The notes below the pieces were generated by a model that did no database searches, was not told where the DNA came from, and worked only from the letters and a program-made list of their open reading frames with translations. A stretch of 36,411 bases of DNA from contig CALWNN010000024.1 of the NCBI GenBank assembly GCA_944382845.1, positions 1 to 36,411 on the forward strand. Reading direction: 5' to 3'. The position numbers and the translations under genes are program-made. How positions within the stretch are numbered: position 1 is the stretch's first letter; the number at the start of each line of letters is the position of its first letter. Of the stretch, positions 7,351-14,788 are shown in pieces. The DNA comes from an uncultured Clostridia bacterium. GTDB lineage: Bacteria > Bacillota > Clostridia > Oscillospirales > Ruminococcaceae.

Positions 7351-8403
7351 ATGTACACGATACCGCCCAAAAAGCTATTGATTATTAACATTTTAGATAT
7401 TTTGAAAAGATATACTGATGCGGATCACCGTCTCAGCCAAAAGGAAATTACAGATATTCTGAAAACGGAATACAATATGACTGTTGACAGAAAAGCCGTT
7501 AAGAGAAATTTGATGAATTTGATTGACTGTGGTTATGAGATTGAATACAGCGAATCTGTGCGTATGGTGCCCAACAAGGCAACAGGCGAACTTGAAGAAA
7601 GCTATATTTTGTCTGACTTTTATCTTGTTCGTGAGTTCACCGATAGTGAGCTGCGTTTATTAATTGATAGTCTGTTGTTTTCAAAGCATATCCCATACAG
7701 CCAGTGCAAGGAGTTGATCGGTAAGATCGAGGGGCTTTCCAATCAGTATTTTAAATCACGGGTAAAGCACATTCGCACAATGCCGGATTTGTCGCTTCAC
7801 AGTCGGCAGCTTTTTTATACGATTGAAGTGTTAGACGAAGCAATCAGCAAAGGAAAAAAAGTATCGTTTATCTACAACGAATATGATACGGATAAAAAAA
7901 TGCATTCCCGAAAAAACAGGGATGGGAAAACGAGAGAATACATAATCAATCCATATCAAATTGCCGCAACAAACGGCCGGTATTATTTAATCTGTAATTA
8001 TGATAAGTATGATACGGTTGCCAATTACCGGCTTGACCGCATTAGCAGTATTAAATTGCTGGACGAGCCTGTGAAGCCTGCAAAACAGGTAAAAGGCTTG
8101 GAGAATGGCTTCGACTTGCCGAAGCATATGGCGGAGCATATGTATATGTTTGCAGGTGAAAGCGAAACTGTCACTTTTCGTGTGAAGAAATACATTTTAA
8201 ATGATGTGATTGATTGGTTCGGCGGTGAAATTACCTTTTTTGATGAAACCGATGACGAGGTCAGTGTACGCACAAGGGTTAATCTTGCAGCTATGCGTCG
8301 CTGGGCACTGCAATATGCACTCCACGCAAGAGTGCTGTCACCGGAGGCGCTGGTAAATCAGGTAAAAGAGGATATTCAGGAGGCTGTGAAAAATTATGGA
8401 TAA
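7351..8403 (+). CDS. WYL-domain transcriptional regulator
   Basis: A 350-residue protein starting at the ATG at 7351, which has GAGGTGAAGAA before it. A longer frame from 7246 would read through the promoter. Residues 8-75 form a winged helix-turn-helix (LSQKEITDILKTEY, then DRKAVKRNLMNLI). Residues about 155-240 hold the WYL domain, with GKKVSFIYNEY and NGRYYLICNYDKYDTVANYR, followed by the WCX-type C-terminus to residue 345. WYL proteins sense ligands, often nucleic acid or nucleotides, and control phage-defence and DNA-damage genes. It heads the cargo region and may regulate it, including itself through the 35-bp box. Confidence 0.92.
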   Translation: MYTIPPKKLLIINILDILKRYTDADHRLSQKEITDILKTEYNMTVDRKAVKRNLMNLIDCGYEIEYSESVRMVPNKATGELEESYILSDFYLVREFTDSELRLLIDSLLFSKHIPYSQCKELIGKIEGLSNQYFKSRVKHIRTMPDLSLHSRQLFYTIEVLDEAISKGKKVSFIYNEYDTDKKMHSRKNRDGKTREYIINPYQIAATNGRYYLICNYDKYDTVANYRLDRISSIKLLDEPVKPAKQVKGLENGFDLPKHMAEHMYMFAGESETVTFRVKKYILNDVIDWFGGEITFFDETDDEVSVRTRVNLAAMRRWALQYALHARVLSPEALVNQVKEDIQEAVKNYG

Positions 8404-8537
8404 TGCACCACGCAAAGCTTAATTGAATTGGACACAATATTCAATGCTATGGGGCGAAAGATTACGCCAGAATGGCCTGTTCTTTCAAATTTACTTTGCA
8501 GAACTGTAATTAATAGAAAAAATTGGAGGAATTTAGA

Positions 8538-9398
8538 ATGGACTTTAAAGAATTTGAATCAAAATTAAAGGAAATTAATAAGAAGCTTTTTGAAAACTAT
8601 ACAGGCGGTGTGAACCTCGGAACTTTTACTCGTGCCAATATATCCGGCGAGCAAAGGAGCGTCCTTGTTCTTAACATAAATCCCAATCCTCCCGCTGCAA
8701 AAAAAGATGATAAAAAAAATCTTCCGAGAACCGATACAGAGGTTGCTCATCCGCTTGTTTATATTCCCGCTTGCGATAAAGGTAATTATCCTGAATTACT
8801 GAATTGTTTTAACAGAGAAATCATTTGGCATGACCGCAAGTTTTACTCTAGGCCATATGGGCTTTTTGATGATGATAAAGTCAAGATGTTTTGGACGACA
8901 GATAAAGCCTACAAGGAAGAAATCGGTAACGCTTATCCGGAGGTTAAAGCTGCATGGGAAAAATGCTTTGACAATGAGGCAGAAAAGCAAACAGATTATA
9001 TTCTGGTCTTTGCGGATTTGTTTTATCAATGTGAGAGATATCAAGAAGAATTAATAAAGTACTTAACATATTTTAGCAAAGAAAATCTTACTAGAGCTGA
9101 TCGAAAAAAAGCAAAAGAAAAAGTTGAAAAAGAGTTAAGTGAAAATATCAAAAAAATAATGAAATTATACATGGAATATTACAATCCTGAACTGATTGTT
9201 GTTACTAATAGAGGTGCTTCCAATCTCATTAAATCAGCATACATATCGTATGCAGACGATAAACTGGAGGATGAAATTGATATTCCATTCGATGGAAGAT
9301 CTGTCAAATGTCTGTTTACATCAATGTTGACAGGTAGAGGACGTTTGAGTAATGAATTATATGACAGATTAAAACGGCGTATTAATGATTTGCTTTAG
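8538..9398 (+). CDS. Uncharacterised protein, possible uracil-DNA-glycosylase fold
   Basis: A 286-residue protein. The ATG at 8538 is preceded by GGAGGAATTTAG. I do not recognise a named family. The layout resembles the UDG superfamily: a first strand VLVLNINPNPP (residues 43-53) like the motif 1 loop, ILVFADLFYQC, NPELIVVTNRGASNLI, and a late VKCLFTSMLTGRG where UDGs carry the HPS-type loop. The catalytic and HPS residues are not conserved, so enzyme activity is uncertain. It follows the WYL gene by 134 bases and ends at a terminator-like hairpin. Alternatives are an inactive relative or an unrelated Rossmann-like fold. Confidence 0.6.
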   Translation: MDFKEFESKLKEINKKLFENYTGGVNLGTFTRANISGEQRSVLVLNINPNPPAAKKDDKKNLPRTDTEVAHPLVYIPACDKGNYPELLNCFNREIIWHDRKFYSRPYGLFDDDKVKMFWTTDKAYKEEIGNAYPEVKAAWEKCFDNEAEKQTDYILVFADLFYQCERYQEELIKYLTYFSKENLTRADRKKAKEKVEKELSENIKKIMKLYMEYYNPELIVVTNRGASNLIKSAYISYADDKLEDEIDIPFDGRSVKCLFTSMLTGRGRLSNELYDRLKRRINDLL

Positions 9399-9465
9399 AA
9401 TTCGACATAGTTGCAAAATTTGATACTGCTTTAAAAAAGCTATCTGATTATTAAAAATAAAACCC

Positions 9466-9500
9466 AAATCCCCTGCGAGTTGTTATATCGCAGGGGATTT
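9466..9500 (+). terminator. Hairpin after the UDG-like gene
   Basis: A perfect 12-bp stem (9466-9477 with 9489-9500, core CCCCTGCG/CGCAGGGG) and an 11-base loop. It is followed by a modest T-rich run. It closes the WYL/UDG-like unit and abuts the first 69-bp box. Confidence 0.65.
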
Positions 9501-9568
9501 GTAAACATTTTGTAAATAGTCGTGAAAATCTCAAAAATTTTCGTTCTCGTCGGTATTATATAGTGCCA
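9500..9568 (+). promoter_or_regulatory. 69-bp duplicated upstream box, copy A
   Basis: It is identical at 61 of 69 bases to 11597-11665. It ends in GTATTATATAGTGCCA, a -10-like segment, 64 bases before the DnaA-like start. No TTGACA-like -35 sits 16-18 bases upstream. In that place is the conserved TTTTCGTTCTCG, so an activator or alternative sigma factor is plausible. The conserved block begins just after a hairpin, as expected of an independent promoter. Confidence 0.65.
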
Positions 9569-9632
9569 CAAATGCGAGGGCATCAATTTGTTTTTGTGTT
9601 TGTTACAAAACATAACAAAAAGGAAAGATTAA

Positions 9633-10028
9633 ATGAAATTACATTATATTTACAGCAAGGACTTGTCCACTCTTTTACATAAGCAGCAGGAATTGGTGAA
9701 TTCTTATTTAAAAGATAACCCAACAGCGCATCAAAAAACAATTGTTACTTCTGAATGGCTTCAAGATTATATACAGTCCGTACAGGAAAGTAGAGATACT
9801 GACTTTATAAAAGAATATCACAATGCCAAACTGTTAGTGGTAATGGATTTTGAGGATTTAGTTGGGAAGGAGGCTTCTTGTGCAACGATTGGTAATATAA
9901 TTAAGCATATTCTTCGAAATGACGGTATGGTAATTGTTGAATCTTTTTATTCTATTGATGAAATAAATAACATAACGCCGTCTCTTGCAGATTTAATAAA
10001 ATTCAACGGAAAAATCAGTTCCATTTAA
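9633..10028 (+). CDS. DnaA-like AAA+ domain protein lacking the P-loop
   Basis: A 131-residue protein that aligns by eye with the front half of the DnaA ATPase domain. HYIYSKDLSTLLHK (4-17) sits where DnaA has FIYGGVGLGKTHL. DNPTAHQKTIVTSEWL (28-43) matches the NPxxxVxYVTSE strand, and FIKEYHNAKLLVVMDFEDLVGKE (58-80, read in parts) matches the Walker B region. IVESFYSIDEINN (101-113) matches the sensor 1 strand. The Walker A lysine is gone and only one of the two Walker B aspartates remains, so ATP hydrolysis is unlikely. Domains I, II and IV are absent. It could bind DnaA or helicase loader and alter replication. The start has AAAAAGGAAAG upstream. This is inference from pattern, with no search run. 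Confidence 0.65.
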   Translation: MKLHYIYSKDLSTLLHKQQELVNSYLKDNPTAHQKTIVTSEWLQDYIQSVQESRDTDFIKEYHNAKLLVVMDFEDLVGKEASCATIGNIIKHILRNDGMVIVESFYSIDEINNITPSLADLIKFNGKISSI

Positions 10029-10099
10029 CCAAACCAGATGTTTTAGCTGTGTTTTGTATACTAAGTTGTAAGCCCGATTTGGTTATAGTGTGATGTACT

Positions 10100-10134
10100 G
10101 TTTTTATCCCATCTAATTTGCTAAAATGAAGTCA
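10100..10134 (+). repeat. 35-bp upstream box, copy 2
   Basis: Second copy of the box at 7285-7319 (28 of 35 identical), 20 bases before the start of the gene at 10155. Here the segment matching the WYL -35 reads TTGCTA and no good -10 follows. It may be an operator or a decayed promoter. Confidence 0.5.
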
Positions 10135-10154
10135 CGAAAAAGGAGTGATACAAT

Positions 10155-10670
10155 ATGAACGAAAATAAACCGTATAACCGTGAGGAAGATTATAGGAATC
10201 TCATGATGTCTTGGGATTGCCTGATCGAATGGGCAGGGTGGATATCTGCCGACAAAGAAAAATATGAAATGGATGAGTGTATCGTTGATGTATTTTATAG
10301 AGCTATGGCGGGTACATTTCGGTTTTTACGGCTGAATCGGCCGGAGAATGATGACAGCTATACAAAGTTTCATTTGGGACTATATGGAATAATCACCGCA
10401 TATACCCAATATTTTTGCGGAGATCCGTCAGTCAAAACTGTGGAGGCGTATTTCTTTCAGGCTTCCATTCGTGTGACAAACAATTTGCGTCGTTGCTTTT
10501 TTGACCGGACGCTGCTGAATAATTCGATTGTGCATGCAGATCATCACAGCAAACCGACACCCGAAGATATCGATATAAGTTTCGACTATGATTTTGAAAA
10601 CGGAGATTTGCTGCCGATTGCGAAAATCCTTCGGGAATGGGACACGAAACCTCGAAACGCAGATGTTTAA
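10155..10670 (+). CDS. Hypothetical protein, helical, 171 aa
   Basis: I do not recognise this protein. The ATG has AAGGAGTGATACA upstream, so it is probably translated. It looks mainly helical with many aromatic residues (WDCLIEWAGW near residue 20, YGIITAYTQYF near 78) and has an acidic segment near residue 140. It has no membrane segment or signal peptide. It sits between the DnaA-like gene and a metallophosphoesterase and is likely co-transcribed with the latter. The order suggests it belongs to the same cargo module. Confidence 0.65.
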   Translation: MNENKPYNREEDYRNLMMSWDCLIEWAGWISADKEKYEMDECIVDVFYRAMAGTFRFLRLNRPENDDSYTKFHLGLYGIITAYTQYFCGDPSVKTVEAYFFQASIRVTNNLRRCFFDRTLLNNSIVHADHHSKPTPEDIDISFDYDFENGDLLPIAKILREWDTKPRNADV

Positions 10671-10742
10671 GAAGCTGCGTTTCAGTTGGAGGCATGGACA
10701 CCATAGGGAAATCATCAGAATGAAAGCAAGGAGGCGATTCAT

Positions 10743-11456
10743 CTGTCCGTATATGCAGTATCCGACCTGCACGGCTATTCGCTGGGAAAATTCAAAGCAT
10801 TACTGAATAAGGTTAATTTCTGCAAGAATGATTTTCTCTACATACTCGGTGATATCATTGACCGTAACGGCGACGGCGGAGTGGAAATGCTCTGTTGGCT
10901 GTTGGAGCAGCCGAATATTCAGTTGATTTTAGGCAATCATGAGGCAATGCTTTTATCCTGTGAATTCGTTTTTGATGAGATTACAGATGAAAGCATTGGC
11001 GCATTTTCGAATGACAAAATAGAGCTTTTACAGAATTATCAACTAAACGGCGGTGACATCACATTAAATGCATTGCATAAATTGAATCAAGTATCGCCGG
11101 AAACGGTTTCGGATATTTTAGATTATCTGCACGATGCTCCGCTCTATGAGGCGATAACGGCAGGCGGTAATGATTTTCTGCTTGTTCACGCAGGAATTGA
11201 CAATTTTGACAAGAGCAAAAAATTATCACACTACGCCGCTGATGATTTCTTATGGGCTTGGCCGGAGCTTTCCAATGAATATTTTGATGATGTTATCACG
11301 GTTTTCGGACACACGCCGACTCTGTCATACGGAAAAGAATACACCGGGAAAATCATCAGAACGAAAACTTGGATAGACATTGATGTGGGTACTGCCTACG
11401 GTCAAAAACCGGTTTTGCTGCGTCTGGACGATCTGAAAGAATTTTATGCTGATTAA
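10743..11456 (+). CDS. Metallophosphoesterase (PP2A/ApaH-like) with a probable CTG start
   Basis: A calcineurin-type phosphoesterase of about 237 residues. Motifs are in order: VSDLHG, LGDIIDRNGDGG, LILGNHEAML, LLVHAGID and VFGHTPTLS. These supply the two-metal ligands (D, H, D, N, H, H). The frame is open only back to a stop at 10704-10706 and contains no ATG, GTG or TTG before the DLHG motif. AAGGAGG (10728-10734) lies 8 bases before a CTG at 10743, where the paralogue at 14789 has ATG. A start-codon change from ATG to CTG is the simplest reading. It should still be translated at reduced level, or the gene may be decaying. Substrates could be phosphoprotein, dinucleoside polyphosphate or RNA ends. 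Confidence 0.8.
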   Translation: MSVYAVSDLHGYSLGKFKALLNKVNFCKNDFLYILGDIIDRNGDGGVEMLCWLLEQPNIQLILGNHEAMLLSCEFVFDEITDESIGAFSNDKIELLQNYQLNGGDITLNALHKLNQVSPETVSDILDYLHDAPLYEAITAGGNDFLLVHAGIDNFDKSKKLSHYAADDFLWAWPELSNEYFDDVITVFGHTPTLSYGKEYTGKIIRTKTWIDIDVGTAYGQKPVLLRLDDLKEFYAD

Positions 11457-11499
11457 AAAGATGGGTTTTTATCGTATCAGACAGGGCAAAAATGCAGCG

Positions 11500-11533
11500 A
11501 AAGGACTTGTTCTTTGCAGCAAGTCCTTTTTAT
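11500..11533 (+). terminator. Rho-independent terminator after the metallophosphoesterase
   Basis: A perfect 10-bp stem AAAGGACTTG/CAAGTCCTTT with a 10-base loop, followed by TTTA. It closes the module that begins at box A. Confidence 0.8.
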
Positions 11534-11596
11534 GTCCCTAAATTGTCTCATCAGCCTGGATATAATAAAGACAACAAAGACAAACGAGAACGAATA

Positions 11597-11665
11597 TGTA
11601 AACTTTTTGTAAATAATCGAAAAAATCTCGAAAGTTTTCGTTCTCGCCAGTATTATATAGTGCCA
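11597..11665 (+). promoter_or_regulatory. 69-bp duplicated upstream box, copy B
   Basis: Second copy of the box at 9500-9568 (61 of 69 identical), again directly downstream of a terminator and 66 bases before a start codon. The differences are mostly transitions, and the TTTTCGTTCTCG and TATTATATAGTGCCA segments are fully conserved. It should drive the Cys-rich/PcfJ module in step with the DnaA-like module. Confidence 0.65.
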
Positions 11666-11731
11666 TAATGCGTGGATATCGTTAATTTTATAATTTACAA
11701 GCAAATATAAACAATGAAAGGAGGGATTTGT

Positions 11732-11926
11732 ATGCAAACAGTGGGGGCAAACACAAAACTTTGTGTAACCTGCGCTATGTATGACGGACCACGAGTTCCT
11801 AAGGAGCATTTCGTAGATTTTGAGCAATTCAGTTGCGGAAAATGTTATGCTCGATTTTCGCAGGGTATAGATACCAAACCTAATTATTCCTGCTCTGCAT
11901 GGGCTAAATGGGCGGCTTTACGCTAA
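11732..11926 (+). CDS. Small Cys-rich protein, probably cut short by a frameshift
   Basis: A 64-residue protein starting at the ATG at 11732, placed by GGAGGG 6-7 bases upstream. It has two zinc-knuckle pairs, CVTC (17-20) and CGKC, and a further cysteine near the end, suggesting one zinc site. The frame stops after AKWAALR. In the frame reached by removing one base near 11910-11914, coding-like sequence continues to 12035. The natural protein was therefore probably about 101-103 residues. It is the first gene after box B. Confidence 0.6.
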   Translation: MQTVGANTKLCVTCAMYDGPRVPKEHFVDFEQFSCGKCYARFSQGIDTKPNYSCSAWAKWAALR

Positions 11927-12035
11927 ATATGACGATATCCCCCATTATCGGCGTGACATCTTTAATACAGAGGAATACAAGAAAAATGAAGATGCGAATG
12001 AATACAATAAAGTAAGGGGGCGCAGTTACAGATGA
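11913..12035 (+). pseudogene. Displaced C-terminal frame of the Cys-rich protein
   Basis: Read in the next frame from about 11913, the DNA encodes RLYAKYDDIPHYRRDIF, then NTEEYKKNEDANEYNK, and ends at TGA 12033-12035. This TGA overlaps the ATG of the PcfJ-domain gene (12032-12034) as ATGA. That overlap is typical of coupled genes and argues that this frame was once the end of the upstream protein. A single extra base in the G-rich run at 11910-11915 explains the break. A sequencing error is an alternative. Confidence 0.5.
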
Positions 12036-13705
12036 AAAATTCAGAGAATTTAAATCAAATACAGAAAACGGACAACCAATGCTGTTTTTGCAAAACAATG
12101 CGGCTCCCTCGTTATGGATACACGATTGAGGAACGAAAAAAAGCAGTTAACCGTGATATCGCTTATAAAGTGTTAACCCCTGCACTTCAAAGAAAATGTA
12201 AAGAAGCTGTGCGATGCGAAAATACCGTAGTGATTACAAAGCAGGTAATTGTTTGCCCACACTGCGGAAAGGAAAGTCCCGCTTATAGAAATCATGGGTG
12301 TCAGGGCAAGTCGCAGGAAGCGATAAACGCATGGGTGTTTCCACAAGTTTCTCTGTTTGAAGAACAACCGGGCAATTTGGTTTTCAACACTCCTATAGAT
12401 ACCATAGATAAATTTGTTTGTCCAAGGTGCAGTGCTGTGTTATCTCCGAGTAAGGGATTTATAGATGCTTCCCTTACCGTTAACAAAAAGGGCGTTAAAA
12501 TATCTCGGAGATTAGAATTCAAAGAATTGTTTGCGATAAAATGGCTTCCTGATCAACTGTGTATTACTGAGTTTGAATTATATGAAACGATCACCTTCCA
12601 TTTGAAAAACGGGCGTACCTTTGTTGCGTTGGAGGACAGAAACGGTAATAAACTACAGGTACGCGACATTTCAAATATAAAAACGAATCTTTATTCCGAT
12701 GATCCAATATTTGAACTGGTCAATTTGTATAAGCCGATTAACAGAGAATTGAAAAACCAGTTCATAAAATTTTTTCATTCTCCTCTTCCTTTTCGGACAA
12801 ACGAATTAACGGTAGAACAGTTTATCTTAATGACCAAATTTGTAGGATATGATGCGGCATTTTACAATGCACTCCCGTATGTCGAGGATAAGCATTTGAT
12901 TGAAAAACGCTTTGTTAAAATGGCAAAGAGGTTACATTATGCCAAAAATGTTCCGGATGTGTTTAAGAAAACGATGTTGCCTCAAGTAAAAAGTATTCGA
13001 AGAGTGTTTTTTAGCAATCCGGCATTACTTTTCTACAAATCGGAGTTGGAACAGATTTGGCGATTACTCGAAGATGTTAATCGGTTTCGGAGCTTCATTA
13101 CATCAAAACAGATATTTTTCAAGTTGTGGGATTTCTGCAAAATGCCGAGACTGATAGACTTCTATATCGAATTCAAAGCAGAACTTGGTCTAGAGAACTT
13201 GTGTAAAATCATGATCGATGCATATTTGAGTAAAGATTATATTGCATGGTATTTTATGCTCAGTGAGTATGACAAACAGGTTGAGAGGCGCAGATGGTAT
13301 AATGGCAACAAATATAGATGCTTTTATAGGGGCGGTAATGATGATATGGGGGCATACTTTTCGATTCCGATACCAGAACATTCATCAGAAATGTTCGACC
13401 GCTCTACTTTAGAATGCTGTATACATGGATATTCTTTCAGAAGGCTACGGAGCTCAGCCGAATATTTAAAAGCGGGCAAAGAACTCAATAACTGCCTTAC
13501 TGATTGGTGGTGGTTCGACAACGATGTTTACGGTATTATGAAAAACAATAAATATGTTGCGGCTGTTGAAGTCGAAAATTGCAAAATTGTTCAGGCTCAG
13601 ACTTACAGAAATGAGGACATTTCCGAAAATGAAAGTTTGGAAAAGGCATTTGATATATGGAAAAGTCGCAATAGGTTATATGATGGCAGAAAACGGTGGA
13701 GATGA
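12032..13705 (+). CDS. PcfJ-domain protein with N-terminal zinc ribbons
   Basis: A 557-residue protein. The N-terminal 150 residues hold several cysteine pairs (CCFC near 17-20, CPHC near 75, CPRC near 132), consistent with zinc ribbons. The C-terminal part from about 460 has the PcfJ pattern: YLKAGKELNNCL, YGIMKNNKYVAAVEVEN, then IVQAQTYRNEDIS. PcfJ was named from the conjugative plasmid pCF10 and is found on many Firmicute elements and phages. Its biochemical role is not established. The start overlaps the displaced frame of the Cys-rich gene. It is followed after 24 bases by the 331-aa gene and is likely in one operon with it. Confidence 0.8.
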   Translation: MKNSENLNQIQKTDNQCCFCKTMRLPRYGYTIEERKKAVNRDIAYKVLTPALQRKCKEAVRCENTVVITKQVIVCPHCGKESPAYRNHGCQGKSQEAINAWVFPQVSLFEEQPGNLVFNTPIDTIDKFVCPRCSAVLSPSKGFIDASLTVNKKGVKISRRLEFKELFAIKWLPDQLCITEFELYETITFHLKNGRTFVALEDRNGNKLQVRDISNIKTNLYSDDPIFELVNLYKPINRELKNQFIKFFHSPLPFRTNELTVEQFILMTKFVGYDAAFYNALPYVEDKHLIEKRFVKMAKRLHYAKNVPDVFKKTMLPQVKSIRRVFFSNPALLFYKSELEQIWRLLEDVNRFRSFITSKQIFFKLWDFCKMPRLIDFYIEFKAELGLENLCKIMIDAYLSKDYIAWYFMLSEYDKQVERRRWYNGNKYRCFYRGGNDDMGAYFSIPIPEHSSEMFDRSTLECCIHGYSFRRLRSSAEYLKAGKELNNCLTDWWWFDNDVYGIMKNNKYVAAVEVENCKIVQAQTYRNEDISENESLEKAFDIWKSRNRLYDGRKRWR

Positions 13706-13729
13706 AAAAGATACGGAGATAACAGAAAA

Positions 13730-14725
13730 ATGAACATTTATGAGTTTATCAATTCTAAGGATATCCGGAGACATTGTGAGAAAATCGGGCACACATTTAA
13801 TTCTATGGAAGCGGCTTTTCTGATATATCAAAGCCAAAATCACACATTGGCAGAAAAGCATAATGCGTGGAAAGAACTGATTGCAACCATGCCGGATACG
13901 GTAATTGAAGAACGGTTCAACTGTCCACATTATTACAGCCTGCATGTTTTTTTGCAGCAGTATATGGCATTGGAAGACCGATGGTTAACTGAGTTTTTTC
14001 AGGCGTATAGCACTTGTGTTTATCGGTTTGACCCGGTGATTCCTCTCCCCTGGGGAAATAACTACAGTAAATACGGTGAGCAGGATTTTGAACGGATAAC
14101 CAGCGAACAGGTATATCACTCTTTTTCAGACGGACTTGTCCTTGAAAAAGAAGATTGGGAAAATAGTCAAATTTTCTATGTCGAAAAAATGCGTATTCGT
14201 TCGAATTTTCATGAGCCATCTGCAAATATCTGTGTCCTTATTGATAGGGACGGTGTTCCGTTTGAGATTGACGGACTCAGAAATATAATGACGGATGAAG
14301 AGAATGCTTTATATGATTCTTTTGAAGGAATGTGGATCGATGTTCCTACACCTTTTCAAAAGGGAGATATTGTATTTGCAAATCATCAAAAACTGGGACG
14401 CACACCAACGCCGTTTGTGTTAACCTCTTTATGTACGGATAAAAACACGGAATCAGAGCGGAAAAGATACGAAAGACTGTTGAAACGAGGGGACACCACC
14501 GATATGTTTGCATGTGGGCATGGTTTATCTAAGTCATACGAGGAAATTTGCCCTACAGATACTGTCGATTACCTGAGTCTGGAATACTTCCGGGGAAATT
14601 TGGGCAGAAATCGACGAGTGTTGAAAGTGATCCAGGATTTTTACCACGGAGAGTTGGATGTGGGAGATTGTATGAACGCCTATCATTCTATTTTGTCAGA
14701 AGAGTACTGGAAGAAGGAGGAGTGA
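13730..14725 (+). CDS. Hypothetical protein, 331 aa
   Basis: I do not recognise a named family. The ATG follows CGGAGATAACAGAAAA. The first half is mixed and aromatic-rich. Near residues 205-230 is PTPFQKGDIVFAN, followed by TPTPFVLTS, a pattern of small beta-barrel segments seen in unnamed Firmicute element proteins that accompany PcfJ-like genes. The C-terminus is helical with YHGELDVGDCMNAY. It has no signal peptide or membrane segment. It lies between the PcfJ-domain gene and a metallophosphoesterase in what looks like one operon. Confidence 0.65.
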   Translation: MNIYEFINSKDIRRHCEKIGHTFNSMEAAFLIYQSQNHTLAEKHNAWKELIATMPDTVIEERFNCPHYYSLHVFLQQYMALEDRWLTEFFQAYSTCVYRFDPVIPLPWGNNYSKYGEQDFERITSEQVYHSFSDGLVLEKEDWENSQIFYVEKMRIRSNFHEPSANICVLIDRDGVPFEIDGLRNIMTDEENALYDSFEGMWIDVPTPFQKGDIVFANHQKLGRTPTPFVLTSLCTDKNTESERKRYERLLKRGDTTDMFACGHGLSKSYEEICPTDTVDYLSLEYFRGNLGRNRRVLKVIQDFYHGELDVGDCMNAYHSILSEEYWKKEE

Positions 14726-14788
14726 AATCATTCCTGTTTGTTGGATGTGTATCGGTATTATGGAAAAGCTACGGAGGAAATATAAGCT

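Noticed and set aside
8427-8567. Possible remnant frame reading LDTIFNAMGRKITPEW between the WYL and UDG-like genes
   Set aside because: It looks mildly protein-like but has no start or binding site, overlaps the next gene and matches no family I know.
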